A stretch of DNA of 64,000 bases from NCBI GenBank assembly GCA_001931875.2, contig MSJH02000805.1:1-64000 (forward strand). Reading direction: 5' to 3'. The position numbers and the translations under genes are program-made. Of the stretch, positions 1-11,708 are shown piece by piece. Origin of the DNA: Byssochlamys sp. IMV 00236. Taxonomy: Eukaryota; Ascomycota; Eurotiomycetes; Eurotiales; Thermoascaceae. The notes beneath the pieces were generated by a model. It saw only the letters and a list, made by a program, of their open reading frames with translations. It searched no databases and was not told the origin of the DNA. Each line of letters opens with the position of its first letter. Position 1 is the first letter of the stretch.

Positions 1-678
1 TTAACACTGGCTGTCTCACTGATAGTAATGCGGCAAAGCTCATGCTCTCTTGCAGTGACCATTGTTCTAAAGCGGCAGCTCAACCATATAAACCCCTCTC
101 AGAGTCTCAGGCAAAGTATAATCGGTAATCACAGAGGCCATCTATATGGCTATTCCAACCCTTCAATCCGAAATGTTTGCTAGCGGGAAAACTACGCAGG
201 CTCTGTGCCACCTGTTGAGGTACTCAGCGCCTCAGACCGTACATTAACCAAGAAAGGGTTTGAGCAAACAATACTACAGTACAAACTCGACTGAACCCCT
301 AAAGAGGCTCGCATCTATGACTTCCTCCAAGATCATGAAACATTTTCTTCTACTTAGTCTACCTAGTAAAGATCTATTCTTGTTCCCTGCATATGCTGCC
401 TGTATCTGTATCGTTTAGCCAATGAAGAACACTCTGTAAGCGCCCTCATCATTGGAAACCCTCCTAGCGCCCTGATACCAACCACTCAGCTGTATGATCT
501 TAGCGCCTACAAAAGGACGTTCTTTTCCTCACACGGCAGGTTGCATGAGGCTGTGACAGCGACGTAAGCCAGAGATGACATGTGCAATGTCGGGCGTCAG
601 GTTTGTAAAGGTCGAATTTCTCTGCTGTGATTGAGCTTCATCACGAATCCTTTTTTCTATTATACTCGGGAAATACTA
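1..678. other. 5' flank of the NACHT gene, no gene seen
   Basis: No coding exon, RNA gene or repeat was recognised here. The stretch has normal base composition, unlike the AT-rich block further right. The reading frame of the NACHT gene stays open back to 631, but only through a TTG at 631, so this interval is read as promoter and 5' leader. An upstream exon spliced into the gene cannot be excluded without transcripts. Confidence 0.5.
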
Positions 679-3600
679 ATGTATGAAATGGCAGGTGGAC
701 ATTCTTCTCCATCTTACGAGAACCTGTCGAGACCTACCAGGACCGACGACCTCGTTGGACGTCTATTGAGCCCTGCCACTAGCTCTAACGAGAGAAGGGC
801 ATTGGAAGCATGGGCAAAGGCCATGGTCCAAATCTTCCAAGATGACCCTAAAAACTCATATATTTTCGAAGCGGCCCATCTATCCTGGTGTGCTCCTGAG
901 AAGGAATATGTGGATCTTCTAGCAGCATTTTCAAACGTCATCATCCAAGGGACAAATGACGGGAATATACTCGAATCAACACTCCTCACTAGTTTCGCCC
1001 ATGTCCTTCGTCGAGCTCCGAGTACACTATCGGCCGAAACTGCAAAACTCGGATCCGTCCTACAGTGTCTTCAAACAAGGCTAGAAAATGCTGTCAAACG
1101 AGCTGAGATCGAGACCCAGTATCAGCTCGTGTATATGTTGTCTGTCGTCCTGGATGCCATGGTGGATATTCGTGTTTCTGGTCTCAGCAGAGAAGGTTTA
1201 CATGAACCTCTTCTCAAGCAATTAGAGCCCCTGAAGAATCATCGAGAGCCTCGACTTTCCCAAGCAGCCCGCTATGCTTATCAAGCCTTGCTGGGTGTTC
1301 CGGACGACGAAAGTCCTTATGAAGCACTTTGGCGCTACAGCTGTACAATCATCAACGCTACAGCAAATATCAGCGCCGCTGTTATGACTATGGATGTGAC
1401 GAAATTCCTTAGTGCTACTCCAGCCCTAATGGAACTGCTATCTCTGGTCAAGAAGATAGCCAAAGCGGCACCGGGGGGACCTCAGTCCCGAAGTCTACAG
1501 AGTCTCGTCGACGGTATGATCAGCCTGTGTCAACAGAAACGCTGGTATACGGCCCTTCGCTATACCGAACTGTTGATAGAGATCGAAGAATTCGAAGTAC
1601 TTACGGTCTTTATTGAGAGGTCGCCTTGTCGAGAAGATGAGTCGTTCTTTTGTGGCTTATTCGCTCAGCTCGAGCTGGCCTGGATGACTGGCGATGGATC
1701 AGATCAGAAGCAGATCCTGCAGTTGACTGCGCGTCTAATACGACAAATAAGGCCGAATTGGCGACGCGCTCAGGACTGGGTCAAATTAGTTGCAGGCACT
1801 ATGGAGCAATCCAGTTGGAGAGAAAGCTTCTGCAAGAATCGACACAGATTGAGAATTTGGAAGAACAAGGACTACGAATCAAGACTGAGTCGGTTTCCTA
1901 CTGAGATGGTAAAAACACACCATCTGTCAGCAAAGTTGCTGGAAAGTGCTTGGCTTCAATGCCATGAAGCTCAGCAGTTCTATGCTGATAGCAGAATACG
2001 ACATTATTACACTCAGCGCAGGCTGCTTGATATTAAACGACTCTCCGGTGACCTTCTCGATATGGCGTACTGTTATATCAATCTTGCTATCATAGAACAC
2101 GAAGGGAGTGAGTCCACAAAGGAGCTATACGGTGACAATGTGGAGAGTAACTCTTCAGCATTTACACTCTTCAGCCGTCTCAAAGTGAAGGAATCCGATA
2201 TAAAACCGGAAATTATCCTGCCGCATCTATTCAGAAAAAGAGAAAAGTCAGACGGTAGCATGATTCGGCCCAGGAGGATTCTTATTCGTGGACGTGCAGG
2301 AGTAGGAAAAACCACACTGTGCAAAAGGATTGTCCACGACTTCATATATGAGAGAATGTGGGAGGACGAATTTGACCGAGTGCTTTGGGTCCCTTTGAGA
2401 AAGCTCAAAGAGAGATCAACGCTGCAGCAGTTCATCTACGATGAATATTTCTCCATGCACCGTGAGCGCGATATCCTAGCCCCGGCATTATGGAAAACTA
2501 TCTGCGACCAGGGCGATAGTAGAACCTTGTTCATCCTCGATGGATTGGATGAGATTTCTGGGGAGCGTAATTCTTCTGGAATTGACCTGGTTGAAACCTT
2601 CAAAAACTTGCTGAATCGACAGAACGTCATCATCACTTCCCGGCCACATGCTGTACATCTGCCCGTCCTTGAACCGTTTGATCTGGAATTGGAAACCGTC
2701 GGGTTCCATTCAGACCAAGTTGACAGTTATCTGAGCAAGGTTGTCGGTGACGAAGATACGGCACGAGAAATGCGGTCATTTATTCAGAGCCATTGGCTTA
2801 TTCAGGGGTTGGTCCAGATTCCAATCCAACTCGATGCATTGTGCTACAGTTGGGACAGTGATTTCTCTTTTCGAGGTCCACCAGAGACAATGACAGCGCT
2901 GTATCAGGCGATCGAGCTGAAATTGTGGACGAAGGATATTCTGCAACTGGGCAAACCAAAGGATAGTCCGTTGTCCGAATTTGACCTGCCCTACGTATCC
3001 CCTGCAGAGATTCTGTCGATAATCGAAGAAGAGGATACGCTCCTGCAGTTTTTGGCTTTCACCGGGATATATAATGATATCATCGAATTCAACGCCCAGC
3101 ATCGAGACGAGGTTTACAAGCACTGCAAGCTTGTCACCCCGCTCTTATCGCGGAATCTAGTGAGGCTCTCTTTCCTGCGCACGGCGGACTCCTCAGCCAG
3201 GGAGAAGGATAAGTCTTACCATTTTCTCCATCTTACATTTCAGGAATACTTCGCAGCGAAGTACTTTCTGAGCTGCTGGAAAAATGGAAAAGAGCTACTG
3301 TGCTTCAATTTTAGCCTCGCAAAGCAAAAGCGTGTGACATATGTCACACCGGAGATGTTCCTTCAGCAGGAGAAGTATAACGGGCGCTACGATATTTTTT
3401 GGCGTTTTGTGTCTGGGTTACTCCAAGACCACGATGAAGAACGACTGCACACATTCTTTGAAATGCTGCGGAGTGCGCCATCAGACCTATTGGGCCCAGG
3501 ACATCAGCGGATTCTAATGCACTGTCTCAGTGAGGTCCCTCCCATGTCATCGTTTGGTGATACCCGCACAGAAATAGAAAATCAATTGAAACAATGGGCG

Positions 3601-5385
3601 TTTTTCGAATACGAGCTCCACAAGAAAATGGAACTCTGTCGTGGAATGGAGTTTCCTGATCATCTGCTGGATACTATGCTGGAGGAACGAGCCGAGGACG
3701 TCAAAGAGCACATCTTGAAAATTCTAAGAGAGCGAGCACAGATTTCGCCCTGCATTTTAAACAGGGTGTCGTCCTTTCTTGAAAATGGCACTCCGGGAAT
3801 TTTGACATCAGCGGCGCTTTATGCACTCGGAAACAGAGACGCGGTGCTACCGGAACGTATCCTTCGAGCAATATTGGCCCGGCTTCATGATCCCGAGGCG
3901 ACTATCAGACGACATGCAATTGCCGCTTTGAGTCAGCGAACCTTACCAGAACATATCGTGCAGGAAATTCTGCACAAGCTGGATGATGCTAGCACGGATA
4001 CCCGAGAGTCAGCGGCACGCGCTCTATACAAACAAAGATTGCCAGATCGTGTGCTCCAGGTGCTCATGTCTCAGCTAGACGAAGCAGATGCCGACAGACG
4101 ACAAATTGCAGTTGGACTTTTAGGCAGCCAATGCTTGCCAGAGCATATATTGCAAAAACTGATATGTCGACTGCAGGATATCGATCCAGATACACGAATA
4201 AGTGCGGTTGAAATCCTAGGTAACCAGGAGTTGCCAGACAATGTCTTTCTAGATGTGTTGTTCCGGATAAAGGATCCTGATGAGACTGTCAGAAGCTCTG
4301 TACTCGATGCACTACACAATAGATTGCTATCCGATGATCTAGTTCGAATTCTGGTATCTTATTGTCGAGATATTAACGAAGACGTCGCCATAAGAGAGCG
4401 TGTACTTTGCGCCCTGGCTAGACGACCCACATTTTCGGATGCCAATCTTCAAGAGATGGCAACTCAACTACGTGATACCAATGTGTTGGTCAAGGGTGGT
4501 GTACTTAATGTTTTAGGCAATCGGAGATCCGCACTTCCAGAGAATATTGTCAGGGAAGTTGTATTTCTGCTGGAAGACCCCGATCTCCTTGTCAGGAGTA
4601 GTGCACGGTATATCCTAAGTGGCCAAACTTTGCGGGATAATACGCTGCAGGATATCTTATCTCAAGTATCCAAGTTGACGAAGATCGATCCGGACTCCAG
4701 AGATGATATTATTTACACCTTGTGCAGCAAAACGTGCGTTCTGCAGGCGGATATCCTTCGGCATACTTTATCCTTGCTAGGGGCCGTTGACCAACATGAC
4801 AGGAAATATGCAACGCTTTTGCTAGCCCGCGAGACTACTTTGCCGCAGCACGTTCTTCAAATGGTGACCTCCCGGCTAGAGGATAGCGACAGTGACGTAA
4901 GGCGACATGCAGCTGATGCTTTACGAAATCAAACCACTTTGCCAGAGCATATTCTCCAGACCCTGGTATCCCGACTGGAAGATACTTGTGAACGCGCGAG
5001 GGATTCTGTTGTTGATGCTATAGTCAACCGAGCTAACCTGCCGGTGCCTATTCTGGAATTATTAGTCGACAGACTTCCCCACATCCCTCATCTGGCACGT
5101 CTAAGAATCATGCGTATGTTGATGAACTACGATTATTTCTACGACAAATTTCCGGGCTTTGGTACAGAAGTTCTGCGGTCGTTATATAGGGCATGGATCC
5201 AACAAAGCTTTGGCGAGCAGTTCAGCTGTTACGTACAGCATGGCAGTCTATATATAAATACTCCGGAAGGACGAACAATCGTTCCGTTGGCATCAAATAT
5301 GGACCGCGTTCTCAGCGCTTTTCAGCAGGAGGCTGCGGCCTTAGGGAGCCCTATGGGTGTGGCTAGTCCCTGGGCAGTGATTTGA
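679..5385 (+). CDS. NACHT-domain NLR-like receptor with Arm-like N-terminus and HEAT repeats
   Basis: Single-exon gene of 1568 residues from the first in-frame ATG (679). The open frame extends to a TTG at 631, which is not a plausible fungal start. Order of parts: about 480 residues of helical sequence with the phrase YAYQALLGVPDDES near residue 200, which resembles the Arm-like N-terminal domain of some fungal NACHT proteins. Then a NACHT NTPase with P-loop GRAGVGKT (538-545), Walker B ILDGLDE (619-625) and a TSRPHA sensor near 652. Then about 15 HEAT-like repeats of about 32 residues (about 990-1480), most starting LP-E/D-H/N. A tail of about 85 residues ends in PWAVI. STAND receptors of this type are thought to act in fungal non-self recognition or cell death, with the repeats sensing and NACHT oligomerising. 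The ligand and effector output are unknown. The gene lies about 300 bp from a 5S gene and the RIP block. It is intact, with no internal stop. Confidence 0.9.
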   Translation: MYEMAGGHSSPSYENLSRPTRTDDLVGRLLSPATSSNERRALEAWAKAMVQIFQDDPKNSYIFEAAHLSWCAPEKEYVDLLAAFSNVIIQGTNDGNILESTLLTSFAHVLRRAPSTLSAETAKLGSVLQCLQTRLENAVKRAEIETQYQLVYMLSVVLDAMVDIRVSGLSREGLHEPLLKQLEPLKNHREPRLSQAARYAYQALLGVPDDESPYEALWRYSCTIINATANISAAVMTMDVTKFLSATPALMELLSLVKKIAKAAPGGPQSRSLQSLVDGMISLCQQKRWYTALRYTELLIEIEEFEVLTVFIERSPCREDESFFCGLFAQLELAWMTGDGSDQKQILQLTARLIRQIRPNWRRAQDWVKLVAGTMEQSSWRESFCKNRHRLRIWKNKDYESRLSRFPTEMVKTHHLSAKLLESAWLQCHEAQQFYADSRIRHYYTQRRLLDIKRLSGDLLDMAYCYINLAIIEHEGSESTKELYGDNVESNSSAFTLFSRLKVKESDIKPEIILPHLFRKREKSDGSMIRPRRILIRGRAGVGKTTLCKRIVHDFIYERMWEDEFDRVLWVPLRKLKERSTLQQFIYDEYFSMHRERDILAPALWKTICDQGDSRTLFILDGLDEISGERNSSGIDLVETFKNLLNRQNVIITSRPHAVHLPVLEPFDLELETVGFHSDQVDSYLSKVVGDEDTAREMRSFIQSHWLIQGLVQIPIQLDALCYSWDSDFSFRGPPETMTALYQAIELKLWTKDILQLGKPKDSPLSEFDLPYVSPAEILSIIEEEDTLLQFLAFTGIYNDIIEFNAQHRDEVYKHCKLVTPLLSRNLVRLSFLRTADSSAREKDKSYHFLHLTFQEYFAAKYFLSCWKNGKELLCFNFSLAKQKRVTYVTPEMFLQQEKYNGRYDIFWRFVSGLLQDHDEERLHTFFEMLRSAPSDLLGPGHQRILMHCLSEVPPMSSFGDTRTEIENQLKQWAFFEYELHKKMELCRGMEFPDHLLDTMLEERAEDVKEHILKILRERAQISPCILNRVSSFLENGTPGILTSAALYALGNRDAVLPERILRAILARLHDPEATIRRHAIAALSQRTLPEHIVQEILHKLDDASTDTRESAARALYKQRLPDRVLQVLMSQLDEADADRRQIAVGLLGSQCLPEHILQKLICRLQDIDPDTRISAVEILGNQELPDNVFLDVLFRIKDPDETVRSSVLDALHNRLLSDDLVRILVSYCRDINEDVAIRERVLCALARRPTFSDANLQEMATQLRDTNVLVKGGVLNVLGNRRSALPENIVREVVFLLEDPDLLVRSSARYILSGQTLRDNTLQDILSQVSKLTKIDPDSRDDIIYTLCSKTCVLQADILRHTLSLLGAVDQHDRKYATLLLARETTLPQHVLQMVTSRLEDSDSDVRRHAADALRNQTTLPEHILQTLVSRLEDTCERARDSVVDAIVNRANLPVPILELLVDRLPHIPHLARLRIMRMLMNYDYFYDKFPGFGTEVLRSLYRAWIQQSFGEQFSCYVQHGSLYINTPEGRTIVPLASNMDRVLSAFQQEAAALGSPMGVASPWAVI

Positions 5386-5708
5386 GAGCTGCCATTCCGT
5401 TCAGTCTCTTTAGATTTAGCGACTATGGACTAGTTACTTTAGTTTACTCCGCTGTAAACTATGTTCATTACCTGGAGGCATCGAGATAAGACCTTGATCA
5501 TGCCAATCATGCCAACTACATTACGCGTCTCGGTTTCCTGAGCTACAATCTCTTCAATAGAGTCTCGGCTTGTCCAGGGGGTATCAGCAGCGCGTAATCG
5601 GATTACCCAAGGCCTTCTATGCATCTGTCAGGAAAACAATATGGGGAATTCGCCCCTATAGCATCAGTATGCAGTCACTTTTGTATCTAATAAGTGCTAT
5701 TTTCAAAT
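5386..5708. other. Intergenic, NLR 3' flank to 5S gene
   Basis: About 320 bp of normal-composition sequence with no coding exon recognised. It carries the 3' flank of the NACHT gene and the upstream flank of the 5S rRNA gene. Confidence 0.5.
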
Positions 5709-5827
5709 ACATACGACCATAGGGTGTGGAAAATAGGGCTTCCCGTCCGCTCAGCCGTACTCAAGCCACACGCCGGCAGGTTAGTAGTTGGGTGGGTGAC
5801 CACCAGCGAATCCCTGCTGTTGTATGT
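5709..5827 (+). rRNA. 5S ribosomal RNA, left copy
   Basis: A 119-nt 5S rRNA gene transcribed by RNA polymerase III. The terminal helix is visible: the 5' end ACATACGAC pairs with the 3' end GTTGTATGT. The internal promoter region and the conserved GGGTGGGTGACCACC segment are present. A T-rich run (TGTTTTTGCTTTTT) follows as the terminator. It is identical to the copy at 47405-47523 except at two positions that pair with each other in the 3' stem (C-G here, T-A there). The RIP-mutated AT-rich block begins directly after the gene, yet the gene itself shows no RIP damage. Confidence 0.96.
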
Positions 5828-8800
5828 TGTATGTTTTTGCTTTTTCTATAATATATATATGTTTTTTGTTAGATCGGTATCATATATATATATAGGCGAT
5901 CCCTTAAAAATATATAGTTTAATATCTGTTCTGCTATTGCTATTCTATACTGCTTATAATTTTAGGCTAACTACTTATTATTCTAAGTATACCGCCTTCT
6001 ATTCTAGGTACTTCCTGCGCCTATATATAGGCTCTTATATCTTATTAAAACTATTTTTCTACTTAAACTTTTTATACTGCCTTTAATAGCGCGCACTAAA
6101 TATTTTTTATTTTTAACTTTCTATTTCTATTATATATTATTTTTTTAATCTTTTATAACTATATACTTTATACCTTTATTTAATATTATTAATAGCTTCT
6201 TTTAAATATTAAGTATTATTTGCTGTTATAATTATAATTTATTACCCTTTTTAATTATAGAGATTAGGTACTAACTATTATCTTAATATCTAGTTTATTT
6301 TATAGATATATATATATCTTACTTTTATTATAAGAAATATCTTATTTATAGAATTTATCTCTATTTTTACTTTATAGCACTATAATCCTTTAAAGCTTAT
6401 TATAATATTAGGCTATTTTATATATTAATAGCGGCTACTAGTGCCTTTATAATATATATTTATTTTAAATCTTTAGTATTTATTATAAATATCTGCTTCT
6501 TTATCTATCTCTATACTTATATTTATACTTATCTTTAATACTTATTATAGCCGATATATAAAGCCTATTTATAGATTTATTCTTTGCTAATATATTAAGT
6601 ATATAGATTATTAAGTAGCTATTTATAATAGTATATTATAGTTATTTATAAATTATAAGTATTATACTTCTTATAGTAATTAAATATCTGCTTCTAATAA
6701 ATATAATAAATATTTAAATTATTATATTAGTTGCCGCGCTAATTATTACTTAGCTAATTTTATATTTATACTATTAGTAATTTTATAAGTCTTATAGAGC
6801 TATAATATATATTAAGTAATAATACCCCTATCTTATAATATTTATATTAATTATTACTAATACTAGTTAAAATACTATAAGGCTTAACTATAAGTATAAA
6901 TATAAAATATAAGTATAGGCTTAAGCTTTTTATTTAACTTAATCTATTATATATATTATATATCTCTTTTTAAAGATTAGTATAAGTATTATTATTATAA
7001 TATTTACTATAAATAATATTAATATAAATAAGATATTTTTATTGCCTTTTCTTCTTATACTAAAGAATAAGATATATTAAATCTAGAATAAATAGATTAA
7101 GTCTATTCCTTTTATAATACTCTTTATTAGCATTATAAAATTATAATTTTATATAATATATCCTTTAATATATATTATAAAAAGAGCTTTATATATTTAG
7201 ACTTTATTCTAGCTCTTTTAAATGCTAAACTCTATTATTATTTTAGTATAAATAATATTAATTTAAAGCTATTCTAGTCTTATATTTATTAATTAAATTA
7301 TTTTTTAATATTTATTTTTATTAGCTATAACTAGAATAACTATCTAAGCTTAAATAAGTTAAATTATATCTTTTAGATTAATAGAACTATATACTATTAT
7401 TAAAAGCCTCTAGCTAGTAAAATATAAGCCCTGTATTATTATATTATATACTAATATATATTTTCTATTTATAGGTACTAACCCTATTTATATTAGCCTT
7501 TATTTTTTTAATTCTTTCTTCGCCTATAAGATTTATATTTAAAATAATTTAATCTTATATTAGCGAGTTATAGTTATTATAAAATAATTAGACTATAATA
7601 TCTATAAGTTAAATCTATTTTATATACTATTTTACTATATTAAAAATATTATAAAAACTCTCTCTTTAAATTCCCTTTAATTAAATATATAGATATATAT
7701 TATTATCTTAGATAATAGTAGTTAATAGTTTAATCTAGTTATATTTACCTATAAGATTATTAGGTTTATCCTTAATATACTAGCTATATTAATAGGTTTA
7801 GATATATTAGATAAATATTCTTATACTAGCTTTTATAATATCTGCCTCTACTTTAATTATATACTTAATAAGTAACTGCTATTTAGTATTCTAGAGATTG
7901 CTAATCTTTATACCTTAAATACCCTCTATAATATAGGTAATAACTAGTATTTAATAAATATTTATTATACCTATTCTCTATATCTCTTACTTTATTATAT
8001 TCTTTTTTATTTTAATAATAAGATAAGCTATTATTAGGCTATATAATTAACTAAGATAATAGATTAAGGTAATTCTTATTAGCAGAATAAGCTAATTAAT
8101 TAAATATAAATATAATAGCTAATATACCTATATAAGAGTTTATTTAATATTTTATATTAAAATATTAATCTCTTTTAATAATTTATTATTAATACCTATA
8201 TTATAATAAAAAAAAGAAAGCTAGATTTTATATAAAAGAATTAGCCTAAACTATATATTAAAAAATACTTCTAAATATAGTTAAATACCTATGCTTAAGA
8301 ATTATATAGGGGTTTATTTAATTAGTTAATACTTATTAAAATAAGCTAATAGGTAATCTTATTAGTAATATTTATAGGAAATATATATTATTATTAAAAG
8401 TATTACTATAATTTTATAGTTATTATAATATAATATAATAAGCTTATTTTCTTTATTATATTTATAGTAAACTTATATTAAGTAAAGATTAAGAATAAGC
8501 TTATTTAAGATAATGCTAAGGTTTTAATTTAAAATACTTATACTTATTTTAATTTAATTATATAGATATTTTAAATAAAGCTAAACTATCTCTTAGATAA
8601 TATTATTAAGCGGGATATCTTTAGTTAATATAGAGCCTATATCTTTATAGTTAAGTATTAGAAGTAAGAATTTCTTTATATTTATATCTTTCTATAGATA
8701 AATAGTAGTTAGTAATTTTTTAATTTATCTATCTTTAATAAAGTAATTTTAATAGAGATTTTACCTATTAATAATTATAATAATAAGCAGTTATATATAA

Positions 8801-11551
8801 TAATTATAAAGATAATAATATATTAGCTATATAATAATTATAACTTAATAGCTATTTATATAAAGGAGGTTAATAATATTTAAACTTACTTTAAATACTT
8901 CTCTAAGCCTTTCTATAATATTATTAAGATTATAAAGAATAGCTATTTATAATATTGCTATTATAATACTATATAAATTAGGGTTAAATATCTTATTTAA
9001 TTGCAGAAGTTTTTAGAGATAAATAATAAATAAATAGTTCTCTATAATCTCTATTTAAGCTAGAAGTATATTACCTATATTAATATTAAACTATATAGTA
9101 GTATTAAGGTAATTTATTATCTTTATAAATATCTTTATAAGAGGCTAAACTATTTTATAGTTAAGTTTAGCTTTAATAAAATAAAGAAGTTTATTAATAA
9201 GTAGTATCTAGGTATATTAGAGGTAATTTAATATCTTATAAAATATTATATAAATAATATAAAACCTTTAATTATAGTATTAATAATATATAATAAAGAT
9301 AAGTAAGATATTATATATAATGCTAATATCTCTATAGATAAGATTTAGTAAATATTTAATAATAAGATAATTTATCTCCTAGAATTCTTTAAATATTATT
9401 ATAAAAACCTTATAGTAGAGAAGTATCTCTATATTAATATATTGCGGCACTTTATTTAGAAAAAAAATAGATAAAAGCTATATTAAAAAGGCTTCTAGAT
9501 AGAATAGATTTACCCCCTAATTCTTTATTAAGATAAGGCTTATTATTTATACTATTTACTAATAGTTATCTTTAGCCCTTTAAGCTATAAAGCTATTTAT
9601 ATAATAAATAATATTATTTACTTTACCTTTTAAGAGGCTTATTATATGCTTAATATTATTAATTATAAAAATAAGTAAATAAGATATTTTAAAAATATTA
9701 TTATCTTCTAGATAAATAAGATTCTTTATATAATATTTACTATAGCTTTAGTATATATACTTTTAATATATAATTTAGCTATTATTATCTAAGAGTATTT
9801 TAATAATTTAATTAATAATAATTTATTAATATATATTTAATATATATACTTTTTATTTAATCCCCCTAATAATAATTTATATAAAGATCTTATACTATAG
9901 TATATTTAGCAGATTATAGTATAAGCTAATAAGACTCTACTAGATTATAGATTACTTTTAATATAGTATAATTAATTATTATAAATATTAAATACTTACT
10001 AGAAGCTATAAGAAGAGCTTATATATAATTATATTAAGTAATATAATGCCTTTAAGCGCTGCTTTATATTACTTAATAAAGGGCAGTATATAGCCTTTTT
10101 ATATATTATTAAGGCTATTAAGGAGAATTTTATAATAGTAAGATTTTTCTTATATAGCCTTAGTAATACTAATAAGATCTCTCTTTTTATTATATAACTC
10201 TAATGCTAATATCTCTATTTATTATAGGTAAGACTTATTTATATAATATACTAGCTAAATATTATTATTTCTATAGCTTAATTATCCTTTATATTACCTT
10301 TATAAAAGTTATATTATTATTTCTCCTTAATAGCTATATTGCTTATAAATATTTTTAAGTCCTAATATTATATAATAAAAATTTAACTTATAATATTAGG
10401 TAAGAGATAAGTATAGCAGAGTTAATATAGTAAATATCTTTAATTATTTAAGATAAGACCCTTATAATTAATTGCTATATTTTTAATATTATTAACTAGA
10501 TACTTTATAATATTTATAATAATATACTTAATAGAGATTAGCTATTTAATAAGATTTTTACTATCTTTAATAGTAATTTTTAATAGATTTTATCTATTAT
10601 ATCTAATAGTAATTATATAAATATTATAGCAATTTATCTATAATATATTATAATTTAATTATATCTAGAGATTATTTCTCTAATTAATAATATATGCCTA
10701 TAATTTATTTATAAGAAGAATTATTATTTAATATAATAGCTAGTAGATTTTAACTATAATCTAATTATAACTAGCCTAATTTCTTTACCTTAATATATTT
10801 AAGTAATATATAAATTAAATATATTCTTAGAATTAGTTTATTCTATAGAGTATTTTTAAGTAATAATTAATTTAGCTATAAGTCTAGCTCTATTTTAAAA
10901 CTATATTATTCTAACCCTATATAATATTAATATTAATAAGTTTAATAAGATATTATTTACTCGCCTGCTTAGCTAAGAAATATATCTTTTATTATTAGAT
11001 AAATATAATAATAATAATAAGTTAAATAAAGAATATACTATAAAATTTCTATAAAGCCTTTATTTCTTTTTATTACCTTTAAATAATTTATAATTAAAGA
11101 TAAGTATATTAATAATATTTATATAAAATTATAACCTATAATATAATATATATAATAAAACCTATCTTATTATTACTAGTATCTAGTATTATTACTTAAA
11201 GATTAAGATTACTATAAATAAGTTTAAAGGTAATTAATATCTTTTATTATAGCTTAAGCTCCTATTTAAAAATAATAAGTTCTTATTTCTTTTAACTTAT
11301 ATATAGTTTCTAATTAAATTAGCCTTTACTATAACTATTAATAAGGCCTAAGATTAATTACTTTATTATATTAAGGTAAATCTGCAGATATTTATATTTA
11401 GCTATAGTTAGCTATATATTACTATATTAAAAATAATATTAGCTTAGAAATTTAGTATATTATTTAAGGAGAATAATACTATTTAAACTATAGAGAATAT
11501 TATATAGCTAGAGGTATTTAAGCCCTTCTTATCTATTTAAATAGAAAATAA
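5828..11551 (+). mobile_element. Helitron-like Rep/helicase element, RIP-decayed
   Basis: Forward-strand reading gives successive fragments in the order of a Helitron Rep/PIF1-type helicase protein. At 9067-9170 a KY..YINI..YSSIK stretch followed by YLYKYLYK resembles the conserved segment after the Rep domain. At 9538-9740, AYYLYYLL then SYKAIY, NNIIY and EAYYML resemble the segment before the helicase. At 10072-10192 LLNKGQYIAFLYIIKAI leads into a damaged Walker A. At 11308-11355 FLIKLAFTITINKA is followed by a decayed QG, the PIF1/Helitron C-terminal signature. Differences from the family are mostly changes RIP would make. The Rep HUH motif and both Helitron ends were not located, so the outer limits are only the block edge and the insertion site of element B. 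Alternative: another element carrying a PIF1-type helicase. Confidence 0.68.
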
Positions 11552-11556
11552 GTATT
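11552..11556 (+). other. Left target-site duplication of element B
   Basis: GTATT immediately left of the 5' LTR of element B. The matching right copy at 27450-27454 reads ATATT, a single G-to-A transition consistent with RIP. Confidence 0.65.
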
Positions 11557-11708
11557 TATTATAGATATAGGACTCTTTTCTCTCCGGGTTATATAACTAG
11601 ACTTAGTTATATAATATTAGGTAACTTACCCGCTATACTTAGCATTTAAAATCTTTATAATCCCTTTTAAATCTCTAATGTAATTAGTCTCTAACTAGAC
11701 CTATATTA
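11557..11708 (+). repeat. Element B 5' LTR
   Basis: 152 bp, aligned by eye end to end with 27298-27449. Visible mismatches are transitions. Both copies now start TATTATA and end CCTATATTA; TG...CA termini would decay to TA...TA under RIP. Confidence 0.88.

Noticed and set aside
2073..3123. Several minus-strand ORFs inside the NACHT gene
   Set aside because: Shadows of the forward NACHT frame, which carries P-loop and Walker B motifs.
5694..6086. A 130-residue ORF across the 5S gene and the start of the AT-rich block
   Set aside because: Its first half translates the 5S rRNA and the rest is low-complexity translation of RIP sequence.
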